DNA of 64,000 nucleotides from an uncultured Oscillospiraceae bacterium (GCA_934589525.1 CAKTOB010000013.1:1-64000); one strand, 5' to 3'; counted from the first letter of the stretch, positions 34,196 through 43,268 are shown. Numbers and translations are program-made. The notes: generated by a model not told the origin, from the letters alone.

Positions 34196-34645
34196 GTGAT
34201 CATTGGATATACTACGGGTGTTTTTGACTTATTCCATATTGGACATCTAAATATGCTGAAAAATGCAAGAGGACTCTGTGACAAGTTGGTTGTTGGTGTT
34301 ACTGTTGATGAACTTGTTCAATACAAGGGAAAACGGGCACTGATACCTTTTGAAGACCGAATCGAGATTGTTCGTTCATGCAAATATGTCGATGCAGCAA
34401 TCCCGCAGTATGATATGGACAAGCTTTCGGTATGCAAGAAACTGGGAGCTTCCTATCTCTTCGTGGGCGATGACTGGTATGGTACTACAAAATGGAAAAG
34501 CTATGAAGAAGAGCTTGAAAAAGAAGGAATTAAGGTTGTTTATTTCCCATATACCAAGGGAGTATCTTCTACATTGATTAATGCTGCGTTGGATCAAGTG
34601 AGAGACAATCCCAAAACAGCAATCAAAAAACAAACCATAAAGTAA
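34196..34645 (+). CDS. tagD: glycerol-3-phosphate cytidylyltransferase
   Basis: 149 residues; GTG 34196 follows AAGAAGG. It has the nucleotidyl-transfer motif GVFDLFHIGHLNMLKNA (HxGH near residue 18), a VGDDWYGTTKW substrate loop (about 100), and the late YTKGVSSTLI motif equivalent to the RTxGISTT signature. It makes CDP-glycerol from CTP and glycerol 3-phosphate in the cytoplasm for the TagB/F-like enzyme encoded just upstream. It is slightly longer than typical TagD (about 130 residues), with a basic tail. Confidence 0.94.
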   Translation: MIIGYTTGVFDLFHIGHLNMLKNARGLCDKLVVGVTVDELVQYKGKRALIPFEDRIEIVRSCKYVDAAIPQYDMDKLSVCKKLGASYLFVGDDWYGTTKWKSYEEELEKEGIKVVYFPYTKGVSSTLINAALDQVRDNPKTAIKKQTIK

Positions 34646-34675
34646 ACAAATTGTTTGAAAGTAAGGAAATACTAA

Positions 34676-35710
34676 ATGATTGATAAAAACTTCTGTATGA
34701 GTTCATATATGGCTTTTCGATATATAGAAGATGATAATATGGACTTTTTTCCAAATCTTAGGCACAATAACATAAGGCCAATAGCGGTGGAAAATCGCAT
34801 CCCTGTAAAAACAGCGGATGATATCGATCACGAAATATCGAAACAAATGGAGATGTTTTGTAATCTAAAAAAGGGAATCCTTTTGTCGGGAGGAATGGAC
34901 TCGGCGATTGTTGCCTCCTATCTAAGAGGAGCAGATGCGTATACTTTTCGTTTTTTGGGAGGTGAATACCAAAAAGAAGAACTGTCCAGAGCTGAATACT
35001 ATGCGAGTTGCTATGATCTTAATCTGCACTATGTTGATATCAATTGGGAAACCGTGGAAAAATACCTTGAACCGCTGATAAGAGCGAAGTGTGCACCGGT
35101 GCATTCTATTGAGCCTCAGATTCTACAGGCTGCACTGCAAGCAAAAGCAGACGGAATAGAGCTGATATTTGTTGGAGAGAGCAGTGACCTGATTTTTGGC
35201 GGCATGGATGGATTGTTGGCAAAAGATTGGAGCTATGAAGAGTTCGTTGATCGATACATGTTTACAAAGCCGGAGAAAGTTTTAAAGAATCCTGTAGATA
35301 TGCGGTATTTGTTTGAGCGCTACCGTAAAGGAGATAAAATAGACTTTCTGTCTTTTATGGACGACGTTTTTTCTATTGAGTCTTCAAGCTCCTATATGAA
35401 TGCGTTCTCAGTTGCGGGTATGCCCTACTATGATCCATATGCAAAACTAATGATGGCTGATAAACTTGACCTTTATAGGGTTCGCCATGGTGAGCCCAAA
35501 TATTTGATTCGTCAGTTGATGGCTAAGAAATACCCTGATATTCCTGTTCCAAACAAAGTAGCCATGCCAAGACCTGTGGATGCGTATTTTAGGAACTGGG
35601 AAGGGCCTAAGCGTAGCGAATTTAGGAATGACATAGAAATGTCAGAATACACCGGAAACCAGAAATGGCAGATGTTCTGTCTGGAGAAATTCCTAGATTG
35701 CTTTGACTGA
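34676..35710 (+). CDS. asparagine-synthetase-like PP-loop protein without amidotransferase domain
   Basis: 344 residues; ATG lies near 34676 after AAGGAAAT. A PP-loop motif KGILLSGGMDSAIVASYL (about 65-80) and the GESSDLIFGGMDGLL region (about 165) identify the synthetase half of the asparagine synthase family. The N-terminal glutaminase with its Cys2 is absent, replaced by about 60 unrelated residues. It would adenylate a carboxylate and join it to ammonia or an amine. In a teichoic-like operon it may decorate the polymer or its precursor; that is inference. Last gene of the operon. Confidence 0.75.
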   Translation: MIDKNFCMSSYMAFRYIEDDNMDFFPNLRHNNIRPIAVENRIPVKTADDIDHEISKQMEMFCNLKKGILLSGGMDSAIVASYLRGADAYTFRFLGGEYQKEELSRAEYYASCYDLNLHYVDINWETVEKYLEPLIRAKCAPVHSIEPQILQAALQAKADGIELIFVGESSDLIFGGMDGLLAKDWSYEEFVDRYMFTKPEKVLKNPVDMRYLFERYRKGDKIDFLSFMDDVFSIESSSSYMNAFSVAGMPYYDPYAKLMMADKLDLYRVRHGEPKYLIRQLMAKKYPDIPVPNKVAMPRPVDAYFRNWEGPKRSEFRNDIEMSEYTGNQKWQMFCLEKFLDCFD

Positions 35711-35765
35711 TAGCCGGTTTCATTTTGAAAAGAAACTGTTAAGTCGGGTGTTGTCTTAGAGAATA

Positions 35766-35810
35766 AAATCCGCGTCTGAAATCGGAAACGATTACTAGAC
35801 GCGGATTTTT
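35766..35810. terminator. bidirectional terminator at the right end of the island
   Basis: AAATCCGCGTCT (35766-35777) pairs with 35797-35808, with A- and T-rich flanks. It serves the teichoic-like operon and the convergent nucleotidyltransferase gene. Confidence 0.85.
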
Positions 35811-35812
35811 AT

Positions 35813-36727
35813 TTACAGGTCGCTATACAGATCCGCCTGATACACGCCGTCGGACAGGAGCTTTTCAAAGCTTTCGGTGACGGCGGCCTTGTCGGCGGCG
35901 TAGGTGACACCGAACCATTTGTCCTGGGTGGGGAGGACCTGGACGGTGACGGTTTTTTGCCGCAAAAGCTTACCGATGAGGATGGGCAGCAGGTACTCGG
36001 CCTTCAGGGGGTTCTGGGGCACGTCGGTCTGGAAGAAGGTTTTAAAATGCTCTTCCAGGGTGCCCAGGAAGGCGGGGGACAGGCCCCACATGTTCATGGA
36101 GACGTAGCCATTGGGGTCAACGGGCTTGCCGTCGGCCTGGGCGCCGGACTGGCAGGGCTGGATGTTTTTGGTTTCCACCACATCCGTCAGGAAGCCCCGG
36201 TCATCCACCTGGCACAGCCCCCGGGTGACACCGCCGTTTTTGGACAATGTGTTTTTGAGGATAAAGCCCGCCATGCAGAAGGCATTGTCCGGATGGTCCT
36301 GGCAGAGGAAATCATGGATGGAGGTATAGACGCTTTTGCCGTAGTAGTCGTCGGCGTTGATGACGGCAAAGGGGCCGTCGATCAGCTCCTTGGCGGCCAG
36401 CACCGCCTGGCCGGTGCCCCAGGGCTTGGTGCGGCCCTCGGGAAGGAAACCGGGAATATCCGTCAGGGACTGGAAGCAGTAGCCCACCTCCACGCCCTTT
36501 TGGGCGCAGACCGCCTCGATGCGGTTGCCGATGACTTCCCGGAAGTCCTTTTCGATGTCTTTGCGGATGATGAACACGATCTTATTGAAGCCCGCGGCAA
36601 TGGCATCGTGAATGGAGTAGTCCATAATGATGTGCCCGGAGCCGTCAACGCTGGCCAGCTGCTTGATGCCGCCGCCAAACCGACTGCCGATACCGGCTGC
36701 CATGATAACGAGAGTTGTTTTTTTCAA
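35813..36727 (-). CDS. sugar nucleotidyltransferase-family protein
   Basis: 304 residues. I take TTG 36727, which has GGAGGAG 7 nt upstream and opens directly into the fold. The NTP-binding motif is VIMAAGIGSRFGGGIKQL (about 6-22); FAVINADDYYG (about 115) carries the metal-binding Asp residues. It resembles NDP-sugar pyrophosphorylases but lacks a left-handed helix domain. The sugar is not predictable. It lies 32 bp downstream of the PucR-type gene on the same strand. Its last bases are copied at 29282-29293, on the far side of the A+T-rich island. Confidence 0.85.
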   Translation of the reverse strand: MKKTTLVIMAAGIGSRFGGGIKQLASVDGSGHIIMDYSIHDAIAAGFNKIVFIIRKDIEKDFREVIGNRIEAVCAQKGVEVGYCFQSLTDIPGFLPEGRTKPWGTGQAVLAAKELIDGPFAVINADDYYGKSVYTSIHDFLCQDHPDNAFCMAGFILKNTLSKNGGVTRGLCQVDDRGFLTDVVETKNIQPCQSGAQADGKPVDPNGYVSMNMWGLSPAFLGTLEEHFKTFFQTDVPQNPLKAEYLLPILIGKLLRQKTVTVQVLPTQDKWFGVTYAADKAAVTESFEKLLSDGVYQADLYSDL

Positions 36728-36759
36728 GAAGAGTCTCCTCCTATCAATATGATATGGAA

Positions 36760-38361
36760 TCAATCTGAATGCATCATATCATAGTTTCCCTTGGAAAGCA
36801 ATGCTTCCCGGGCTTTTTCGTCACCGTCCTTTTCCGGAGGCTCCGGAATGCCCCGGTCCAGCACCCACAGCGATAATAAAAGGTATACCCGCTGGTTGGC
36901 ATCATCCAGATTGAGGTTTACCAGGGCGTGGATTTTTTTCAGCCGGTACAGCAGGGTGCTTCGGTGGATGATGAGCATGGCGGAGGTCTTGGGAATGTCC
37001 CGCTCACACAGCAGGTAGGCCCGGAGGGTCTCAAAGTAGGGGGTGCCGTGGAGTTTGTCGTGGTTCCGCAGAAGGAGCAGGGCGGGGGAGAGGGTATTTT
37101 CCAGGGGGAGCTCCGACCGGTAGCTCTCCACAATGTGCCCCAGGGCGCAGCCGGAAAACAGTCGTATCCACCGGTCCCCCCGGTGACGGAAGCAGCTTTC
37201 CAGGGCGATCTGGCACTGGAGATAGGCCGAGTGCAGGTCCCGGATGTGGGGGACCGGGGCGGAGATACCGGCGTAGAGCAGATGGTCCCGGCACAGCGGG
37301 GCTAAGGTGTGCCGCAGCAGGGTATAGGGGATGACCTGATGCCGCATATTGAGCACCACGATCTGCCGGTGCTCCCGCAGGAGCACATAGCTGTTGGGGA
37401 AATAACGGAACAGGTCACTGTGGAGGGAGTGCTCCTGAATGCTGGAGATGTTCTCCTCCTGTGGGGCGATGTTCAGGCACACATAGGGGTCTTCCGCCTC
37501 CCAGCCCAGCTGGTCCAGGCATCGGCGGAGTCTGGCGGAGTCCGGCTGGCCGGAGAGCATTTCCCAGATCACGTCATCCATGCTGCGATAGGCGGCACTG
37601 GCGGAATCCGACAGGGTGTGCAGACAGGTCAGGGCCCGCTGGCCCAGAATTTCCGCCAGCCGGTAGTCCGAGGGGCGGCTGGGGTGGTTGGCCTCCAACA
37701 CCAGCAGCCGCCCCCGGTAGATGCCCCCGTCCCAGAGGTTTACGTACAGGCAGTCCGAGGGGCGGTTGGGGTTGTGCCAGCGCTGCACGTCGTGGGTGGT
37801 GTAGGTCTCCAGGTAGTCGGAGTCAAATTGCAGGTCCTCGATGATGGCCCGGGGCAGAAAGCCCCGCTGGGAGGTGGTGGTGTACTCCGGGGTCACCAGC
37901 GATTCTGCCTGGCTGGACTGGGCCAGCATCATAAACCAGTCGTCGTGGATGTACACGGGGTTTTCCAGCAGCTCGGCCCCTGCCTCGCACAGCTGCTGGA
38001 GGGTGCAGCCTTCGAATACCAGCTCGTCCAGCTGCTGCTCCTGTTTCCGGTAGCGGGAGAAAAGGGTGAGAGCCTGGTCCAGCACCTGTCCATCGGTCAG
38101 CTCCGGTACGGTGATCCGGTCTGACCGGCCTTCAATGGGGCAGCGGCAGACACTGGCAAACCGGTCCCCGGGAAAGCTTTGGGCATCCGCCCCCCTGACC
38201 AGGTAAAGAGTCCGGGGCTGCATGGGCTCCTGGGTGTGGTAAACCTGCACGTCATCATAGGAGATGCCGCAGCCGGAATCCTGCACCAGCCCCCCGGGAA
38301 AGCCCTGGGCCACCATGGCGATGTTGGGATTCATATGGGCCAATGCGTATTTTCCTGCCAT
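36760..38361 (-). CDS. PucR-family transcriptional regulator
   Basis: 533 residues from ATG 38361, preceded by AAGGAGG. The N-terminal third resembles a PucR ligand-binding part (YHTQEPMQPRTLYLVRGADA). The middle is a GAF-like region (from about 130 with an ENPVYIHDDWFMM segment). The C-terminus has the PucR helix-turn-helix (about 470-510: DIPKTSAMLIIHRSTLLYRLKKI in sequence order). PucR proteins sense small metabolites such as purines. It is divergent from the corrinoid methyltransferase gene at 38618, with a 256-bp shared upstream region, so it is a good candidate for that cluster's regulator. Confidence 0.88.
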   Translation of the reverse strand: MAGKYALAHMNPNIAMVAQGFPGGLVQDSGCGISYDDVQVYHTQEPMQPRTLYLVRGADAQSFPGDRFASVCRCPIEGRSDRITVPELTDGQVLDQALTLFSRYRKQEQQLDELVFEGCTLQQLCEAGAELLENPVYIHDDWFMMLAQSSQAESLVTPEYTTTSQRGFLPRAIIEDLQFDSDYLETYTTHDVQRWHNPNRPSDCLYVNLWDGGIYRGRLLVLEANHPSRPSDYRLAEILGQRALTCLHTLSDSASAAYRSMDDVIWEMLSGQPDSARLRRCLDQLGWEAEDPYVCLNIAPQEENISSIQEHSLHSDLFRYFPNSYVLLREHRQIVVLNMRHQVIPYTLLRHTLAPLCRDHLLYAGISAPVPHIRDLHSAYLQCQIALESCFRHRGDRWIRLFSGCALGHIVESYRSELPLENTLSPALLLLRNHDKLHGTPYFETLRAYLLCERDIPKTSAMLIIHRSTLLYRLKKIHALVNLNLDDANQRVYLLLSLWVLDRGIPEPPEKDGDEKAREALLSKGNYDMMHSD

Positions 38362-38617
38362 AAACCGTCCTCCTTGCAAAGCGTGCTTCGATACAAGAGA
38401 ATTATATCCGCAAAAATACGGAATGTAAAGGGCTCAGATGGAAGAAATGAGGAAAATACAAAAAGAGATTTCGGGAGAATTGACAAACAAGCCCGATTTT
38501 GATAGGATTTAAGTGGAAGCATTCCACAAAAATGAACAGATTTCCTATAACGCATTTTTGCGGATGCTGTTGCGCAAGGCTCATTGAACAGAAATAATTA
38601 CAGGAGGAGTGTTTCCC

Positions 38618-39427
38618 ATGATCATTATCGGTGAAAAAATCAACGGCTCCATTCCCGTTGTGGCAAAGGCCATTGCCGAGCGGGACGCGGAGTTTATCAA
38701 GGCCCGTGCCATTGCCCAGGCCAACGCCGGTGCGACGTTTATTGACTGCTGCGCTTCCGTGCCGGAGGCGGAGGAGGTGGAGACCCTGCACTGGATGATC
38801 GACTGCATCCAGTCCGTAACGGATCTGCCCATCGCCGTGGACAGCCCCAGCGCCGACGTGCTGACCCAGGCCTATAAGTTCTGCAACAAGCCCGGGCTTA
38901 TCAACTCCGTTTCCGGCGAGGGTGACAAAATCGACAAGATCTTCCCCATTCTGGCGGAGAACAAGGGCTGGCAGGTCATCGCCCTGCTGTCTGACGACAC
39001 CGGCATCCCCAAGAACGCCGCGGACCGGCTGCGGGTCTTTGACAAGATCATGGCCAAGGCCAAGGAGTATGGCATCGCCCCCAACCGCATCCACATTGAC
39101 CCCCTGGTAGAAATGCTCTGCACCTCCGAAAACGGCATTGAGACCAACGTAGAGGTCATTTCCACCGTCCGGGAGAAGTATCCCACCATTCACATCACCG
39201 CCGCCGTGTCCAACATCTCCTTTAACCTGCCGGTGCGGAAGATGGTGAACCTGGGCTTTACGGTGCTGGCCATGAATGCCGGTCTGGATTCCGCCATTCT
39301 CGACCCCACCAACCGGGATATGATGGGCGTGATCTTCGCCACGGAAGCCCTGCTGGGTCTGGATGACTACTGCATGGAGTATATCAGCGCTTACCGGGAA
39401 GGCCTCTTTGGCCCCGTGAAGCAGTAA
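38618..39427 (+). CDS. methyltetrahydrofolate:corrinoid methyltransferase-like protein (pterin-binding TIM barrel)
   Basis: 269 residues; ATG 38618 follows GGAGGAG (GTG 38609 is the alternative). It begins IIIGEKINGSIPVVAKAI, the GERIN-type signature of the pterin-binding MetH/AcsE/MtgA family. ATFIDCCASVPEAEE (about 45) and the NSVSGEGDKI motif (about 95) match the folate pocket. It should move a methyl group between the corrinoid protein encoded next and tetrahydrofolate. It is first in a four-gene cluster with corrinoid protein, activase and DUF2284 genes. Confidence 0.9.
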   Translation: MIIIGEKINGSIPVVAKAIAERDAEFIKARAIAQANAGATFIDCCASVPEAEEVETLHWMIDCIQSVTDLPIAVDSPSADVLTQAYKFCNKPGLINSVSGEGDKIDKIFPILAENKGWQVIALLSDDTGIPKNAADRLRVFDKIMAKAKEYGIAPNRIHIDPLVEMLCTSENGIETNVEVISTVREKYPTIHITAAVSNISFNLPVRKMVNLGFTVLAMNAGLDSAILDPTNRDMMGVIFATEALLGLDDYCMEYISAYREGLFGPVKQ

Positions 39428-39507
39428 AAGCAACAGTCGGAGCCTGCCGGCGGCAATCGGCAGGGTCTGAACCATAAAAAATCTATAATAAAAAGGGGAA
39501 AATTACT

Positions 39508-40137
39508 ATGAGTATCGAAAACGTACATGATCTGGTCGTTCGCGGCAAGGCAAAGCTGGTTCCCGCCGCTGTGCAGGAAACCCTGGACGAGGGCGTCGAA
39601 GCCTCCAAAATTCTGGATACCATGATCTCCGCCATGGATGTGGTTGGCGAAAACTTCAAGAACGGCACCATCTTCGTGCCTGAAATGCTCATCGCTGCCA
39701 AGGCTATGAAGAAGGGCGTAGAGGTCCTGAAGCCCCATCTGGCTTCCGGTGCCGCCGGCGCTCTGGGCAAGGTCATTATCGGCACCGTGGCCGGTGACCT
39801 CCACGACATCGGCAAGAACCTGGTGGCCATGATGATCGAGTCCGCCGGTTTTGAGGTCATTGACCTGGGCGTGGACGTGCCCGTTGAGAAGTTCCTGACC
39901 GCTTACGAGGAGAACCCCGGCACCAAGATCGTGGCCTGCTCCGCTCTGCTGACCACCACCATGCCTGCTCTGCAGGAGACCGTGGCGGCCCTGAATGCCG
40001 CTCCCTGGCGTTCCCAGGTCAAGGTCATGGTGGGCGGCGCCCCCATCACCCAGGAGTTCGCGGACAAGATCGGTGCCGACGCTTACACGCCTGATGCCGC
40101 TTCCGCCGCCAAGAAGGCCAAGGAACTGGCCGCCTAA
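39508..40137 (+). CDS. corrinoid (B12-binding) methyl carrier protein
   Basis: 209 residues; the start follows AAAAGGGG. An N-terminal helical cap (about 1-85, FVPEMLIAAKAMKKG) precedes a Rossmann-type B12 domain. The cobalt-ligand motif GDLHDIGKNLV (DxHxxG, about 97) and GGAPITQEFADKIGAD (about 175) are present. It resembles MtaC/MtmC/MtgC-type carriers. It carries the methyl group between a substrate-specific methyltransferase (not in this window) and the folate enzyme upstream. It shows strongly biased codons, as if highly expressed. Confidence 0.94.
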   Translation: MSIENVHDLVVRGKAKLVPAAVQETLDEGVEASKILDTMISAMDVVGENFKNGTIFVPEMLIAAKAMKKGVEVLKPHLASGAAGALGKVIIGTVAGDLHDIGKNLVAMMIESAGFEVIDLGVDVPVEKFLTAYEENPGTKIVACSALLTTTMPALQETVAALNAAPWRSQVKVMVGGAPITQEFADKIGADAYTPDAASAAKKAKELAA

Positions 40138-40152
40138 AAGAGGATAACGCCC

Positions 40153-41613
40153 ATGAAGCAGTACGCTGTTACATTTTTACCCGCCGGGATCACGGTTTCG
40201 GTGGAACCGGGTACCACGCTGCTTCAGGCGGAACGTCTGGCAGGACTTTCCCCCAACGCCCCCTGCGGCGGGAAGGGGACCTGCGGAAAATGCAAAGTCA
40301 CAACACGGGCCGGGGCAATCGTCCTGGCCTGTCAGACTATTGTGGACAGGGACATGACCGTGACCCTGCCGGAGCGTTCCGCCGCCCAGATCCTGACCGG
40401 GGGCATCGCCGTAGACTGCGCCCCGGACGGAGGGGACGAGTATGTGCTGGCCCTGGACATCGGCACCACCACGGTGGTGGCTTATCTGCTCTCCGGGAAA
40501 ACCGGAGCCCAGTTAGCCCAGGCAAGCACCCTCAATCCCCAGGGACAGTATGGGGCAGATGTGATCTCCCGCATCCAGTATGTGCTGGAGGGCGGCGGGA
40601 AAGACATGCAGGGGGCCATTTTAGGCGCTTTGGATGCCCTGACGATGGAGGTTTCCCGTCAGGCAGGCATCGCCCCGGAGCAAATCACCCGGGGGGCCGT
40701 GGTCGGCAATACGGCCATGCACCATCTGTTGCTGGGCATTGACCCCCGGCCTTTGATCACGCCCCCCTATATGCCCAAGGAGCGGCAGGCCCGGGAGCTT
40801 CCGGCGGGGGGGCTGCTGCCCATCTCCGGCACCCTGAGGGTTCTTCCCAATATCGCGGGCTTCGTAGGTGGCGACACGGTGGGCTGCCTGGTGGCCTCCC
40901 GGTTTGACAAGCGGCAGGAGCTGACCCTGCTGATCGACATCGGCACCAACGGAGAAATGGTGCTGGGTAATAAAGATCGGGCTCTGGCCTGCTCCACCGC
41001 CGCGGGGCCTGCCTTCGAGGGGGCCAAGATCTCCTGCGGTATGCGGGGGGCGGAGGGGGCCGTGGACCATGTGTTCCTGCAAGATGGAAAGGTTCAATAC
41101 CATGTTATCGGAGACAAGGCCCCCTTAGGCCTTTGCGGCTCCGGCTTGCTGGACCTGGTGGCGGTGCTGCTGGAAACCGGGGACCTGGACGAAACCGGCC
41201 GCTTAGAGCGAGGGGATTACCGGCTCTGCGACAATGTGGTATTGACCCAAAAGGATGTGCGGGAAGTCCAGCTGGCCAAGGCCGCCATTCGGGCGGGCAT
41301 TGAGCTCATGGCCCGGCATCTTGGAAAACCGGTGGAGTCCATTGAGAGGGTGCTGCTGGCGGGAGCCTTCGGGAACTACCTGGACCCGGCCTCGGCCTGC
41401 AAGATCGGCATGATCCCCCCGGTGCTGCTGGAGCGCATTCAGCCCATCGGCAACGCTGCGGGAGCCGGGGCCAAGCTCTGCGCCCTCAGCGCCCAGGAGT
41501 TTGCCTACGGCACCAGACTGGCCCGGGAAACGGAATTTTTGGAGCTGGCGGCCCTGCCGGAATTTCAGGACCAATATGTAGACTGCCTGACCTTTGAGGA
41601 GGACGAGCAATGA
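40153..41613 (+). CDS. corrinoid protein reductive activase (RACo/RamA-type, ASKHA)
   Basis: 486 residues, 15 bp after the corrinoid protein. The N-terminal 2Fe-2S ferredoxin domain has the CGGKGTCGKCKV pattern with a later Cys in LACQT (about 40-65). The C-terminal part (from about 95) is an ASKHA ATPase with LALDIGTTTVVAYLL, LLIDIGTNGEMVLG and LLAGAFGNYLDPA motifs (DUF4445 type). It reactivates Co(II) corrinoid to Co(I) using ATP and reduced ferredoxin. It is shorter than RACo (about 630), lacking an extended linker. Its stop overlaps the DUF2284 gene by 4 bp. Confidence 0.92.
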   Translation: MKQYAVTFLPAGITVSVEPGTTLLQAERLAGLSPNAPCGGKGTCGKCKVTTRAGAIVLACQTIVDRDMTVTLPERSAAQILTGGIAVDCAPDGGDEYVLALDIGTTTVVAYLLSGKTGAQLAQASTLNPQGQYGADVISRIQYVLEGGGKDMQGAILGALDALTMEVSRQAGIAPEQITRGAVVGNTAMHHLLLGIDPRPLITPPYMPKERQARELPAGGLLPISGTLRVLPNIAGFVGGDTVGCLVASRFDKRQELTLLIDIGTNGEMVLGNKDRALACSTAAGPAFEGAKISCGMRGAEGAVDHVFLQDGKVQYHVIGDKAPLGLCGSGLLDLVAVLLETGDLDETGRLERGDYRLCDNVVLTQKDVREVQLAKAAIRAGIELMARHLGKPVESIERVLLAGAFGNYLDPASACKIGMIPPVLLERIQPIGNAAGAGAKLCALSAQEFAYGTRLARETEFLELAALPEFQDQYVDCLTFEEDEQ

Positions 41614-42155
41614 CACAGGAAGAATGGATCGCCTATGCCAGGGAGCTGGGCTTTGAAGAGGTTGCCCCGGTAGACCCCCGGGCCCTGACCCCCAATGGGG
41701 AGGTCCGGGCCATGTGCGCCGCGGACAAGTGCCACGCCTACGGCAAAAACTGGACCTGCCCCCCGGAATGCGGGGATTTGGAAACCTGTACCCGGCGCAT
41801 CCGGGAAAAAACCTGGGGCGTGCTGGTCCAGTCCGTAGGCCAATTGGAGGATTCCTTTGACATCGAGGGCATGATGGAGCTGGAGGAAAACCACAACCGC
41901 CGCTTCCACACCCTGGCAGACCGGGTTCACGCAGCGCAAAAAACCGCCCTGTGCCTGGGCACCGGCGGCTGCCGCATCTGCGGCAAAGGCAACTGCGCCT
42001 ACCCCGCCCCCTGCCGCTTCCCGGACCGTGCCTGCGCCTCCATGGAAGGCTACGGTCTGCTGGTCAGCGACGCCTGCACCGCCGCCGGCATCCCCTACTA
42101 CCACGGGCCCAATACCCTGGCGTATACGGCGTGCATCCTACTGGGGGAGAATTGA
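41610..42155 (+). CDS. DUF2284-like Cys-rich metal-binding protein
   Basis: 181 residues, overlapping the activase by 4 bp. About thirteen Cys in ordered groups: MCAADKCHAYGKNWTCPPECG (order of Cys spaced 5, 9, 4), CRICGKGNCAYPAPCRFPDRAC (about 125-147), and a late CTAAG and CILL. This is the DUF2284 pattern, a small Cys-rich family often found with corrinoid or other radical enzymes in anaerobes. It may hold Fe-S clusters or pass electrons to the activase. The function is not established. Confidence 0.85.
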   Translation: MTQEEWIAYARELGFEEVAPVDPRALTPNGEVRAMCAADKCHAYGKNWTCPPECGDLETCTRRIREKTWGVLVQSVGQLEDSFDIEGMMELEENHNRRFHTLADRVHAAQKTALCLGTGGCRICGKGNCAYPAPCRFPDRACASMEGYGLLVSDACTAAGIPYYHGPNTLAYTACILLGEN

Positions 42156-42770
42156 CAATTGACAATGGACAATTGGTTTGAGTTGACAGTTGACAGTTTA
42201 CAGTTGACAGTTATTAGTGACGGACGTGCCCGTTTTTGGAATCCGTTGGTTGAAAAAATACCCCCATCAGCAAAACCGTAGGGAACGGCCTGCGTGCCGT
42301 TCCGGAAACCTACCGAATACAACTTGTATGGTTGAATGGAATCACGCAATGTAGCGGCGATGATTCATCGCCATGCCATGCAGCAAATATAACCCGTGCG
42401 GTTGAATGGAACTGCGCCAGTAGGGGCGGCTATTAGCCGCCCGCCACGTTGCAATTATAACCTGTGCGGTTGAATGAAACTACCTATCAACGTGTCATTC
42501 CGACCGAGCAAAGCGAGCGGAGGAATCTACCACGTTGGTAAATGAACCAACACAAAATAAAACTTGCCACTTGAGAGGATTCCTCGGCTCACTACCGTTC
42601 GCTCGGAATGACATGTCGGGGGTGGTTCCGTTTTGTCTGCACAGGTTATATTTGTGACGTTGCTTGGCGATGAATCATCGCCGCTACATTGGGTGATGCC
42701 ATACAACCACACAGGTTGTATTTGCAACGTGGCGGGCGGCATGGTAGCCGCCCCTACAGGCGTTCTACCT
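42145..42770. repeat. intergenic palindromic repeat array 5
   Basis: AATTGACAATTG and GTTGACAGTTGACAG motifs (42152-42215), a GGGAACGGCCTGCGTGCCGT module (42280-42305), GATGATTCATCGCC modules (near 42357 and 42672), GGGGCGGCTATTAGCC-type modules (near 42423 and 42727), and the long GTCATTCCGA palindrome (42491-42618). The 42770-43053 remainder has no convincing gene; a short minus-strand frame there looks non-coding. Confidence 0.85.
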
Positions 42771-43053
42771 CTGCGCCCGTTGTTCCTACAATGCGGAACG
42801 CCGTACCGCGCCTCATCCACCGCCTACGGCGGTCCCCCTTCCCCGAAGGGGAAGGTCTTGGCACTATACCCCGGCGGTTTTCAATTCATTCACAGTTTCT
42901 CCCCAAATTGTTTGAAACTCCGTTAAATTCCTGTCATAATCCGGGAATATGATAAAAGCACGAAAGGGGAACACCCCACAAGGGACAAAACCCTTCGTTT
43001 TAAGGATATGATCCTTTCTCCTCTTCTCTCTTCTCTTTCTATTTCCAAAAGTC

Positions 43054-43085
43054 AAAACCCCCGGGATGAACGTCCCGGGGGTTTT
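43054..43085. terminator. bidirectional terminator
   Basis: AAAACCCCCGGGA (43054-43066) pairs with 43073-43085. There is no obvious adjacent gene on the left, so it may insulate the surface protein gene or end an unseen transcript. Confidence 0.75.
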
Positions 43086-43107
43086 GGCGCATTGGAATAA
43101 ATGTTAA

Positions 43108-43268
43108 GGAAGCTCTGATTAAATCGGCAAGAGCTGACGGCGAAAGATTTTGATTCCAGGCAAGGTTTGGAAAATGAGGGAATACTGTATGTATTTCCCA
43201 TTTTTCAAACCGCAGACTGGGAGCAAAAGATTCGCCGCTCAGCCGCAGACGATTTAGTCAGAGTTTCC
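43108..43268. mobile_element. MITE copy 2 (161 bp)
   Basis: It starts GGAAGCTCTGATTAAATCGG and ends CGATTTAGTCAGAGTTTCC, flanked by TTAA on both sides (43104-43107 and 43269-43272). It is nearly identical to 24021-24181 and has the same length. It lies 124 bp before the surface protein start. Confidence 0.88.

Noticed and set aside
42864..43055. 63-codon minus-strand frame between array 5 and MITE 2
   Set aside because: Composition follows a pyrimidine-rich stretch; no family resemblance; it would start at the edge of a terminator.
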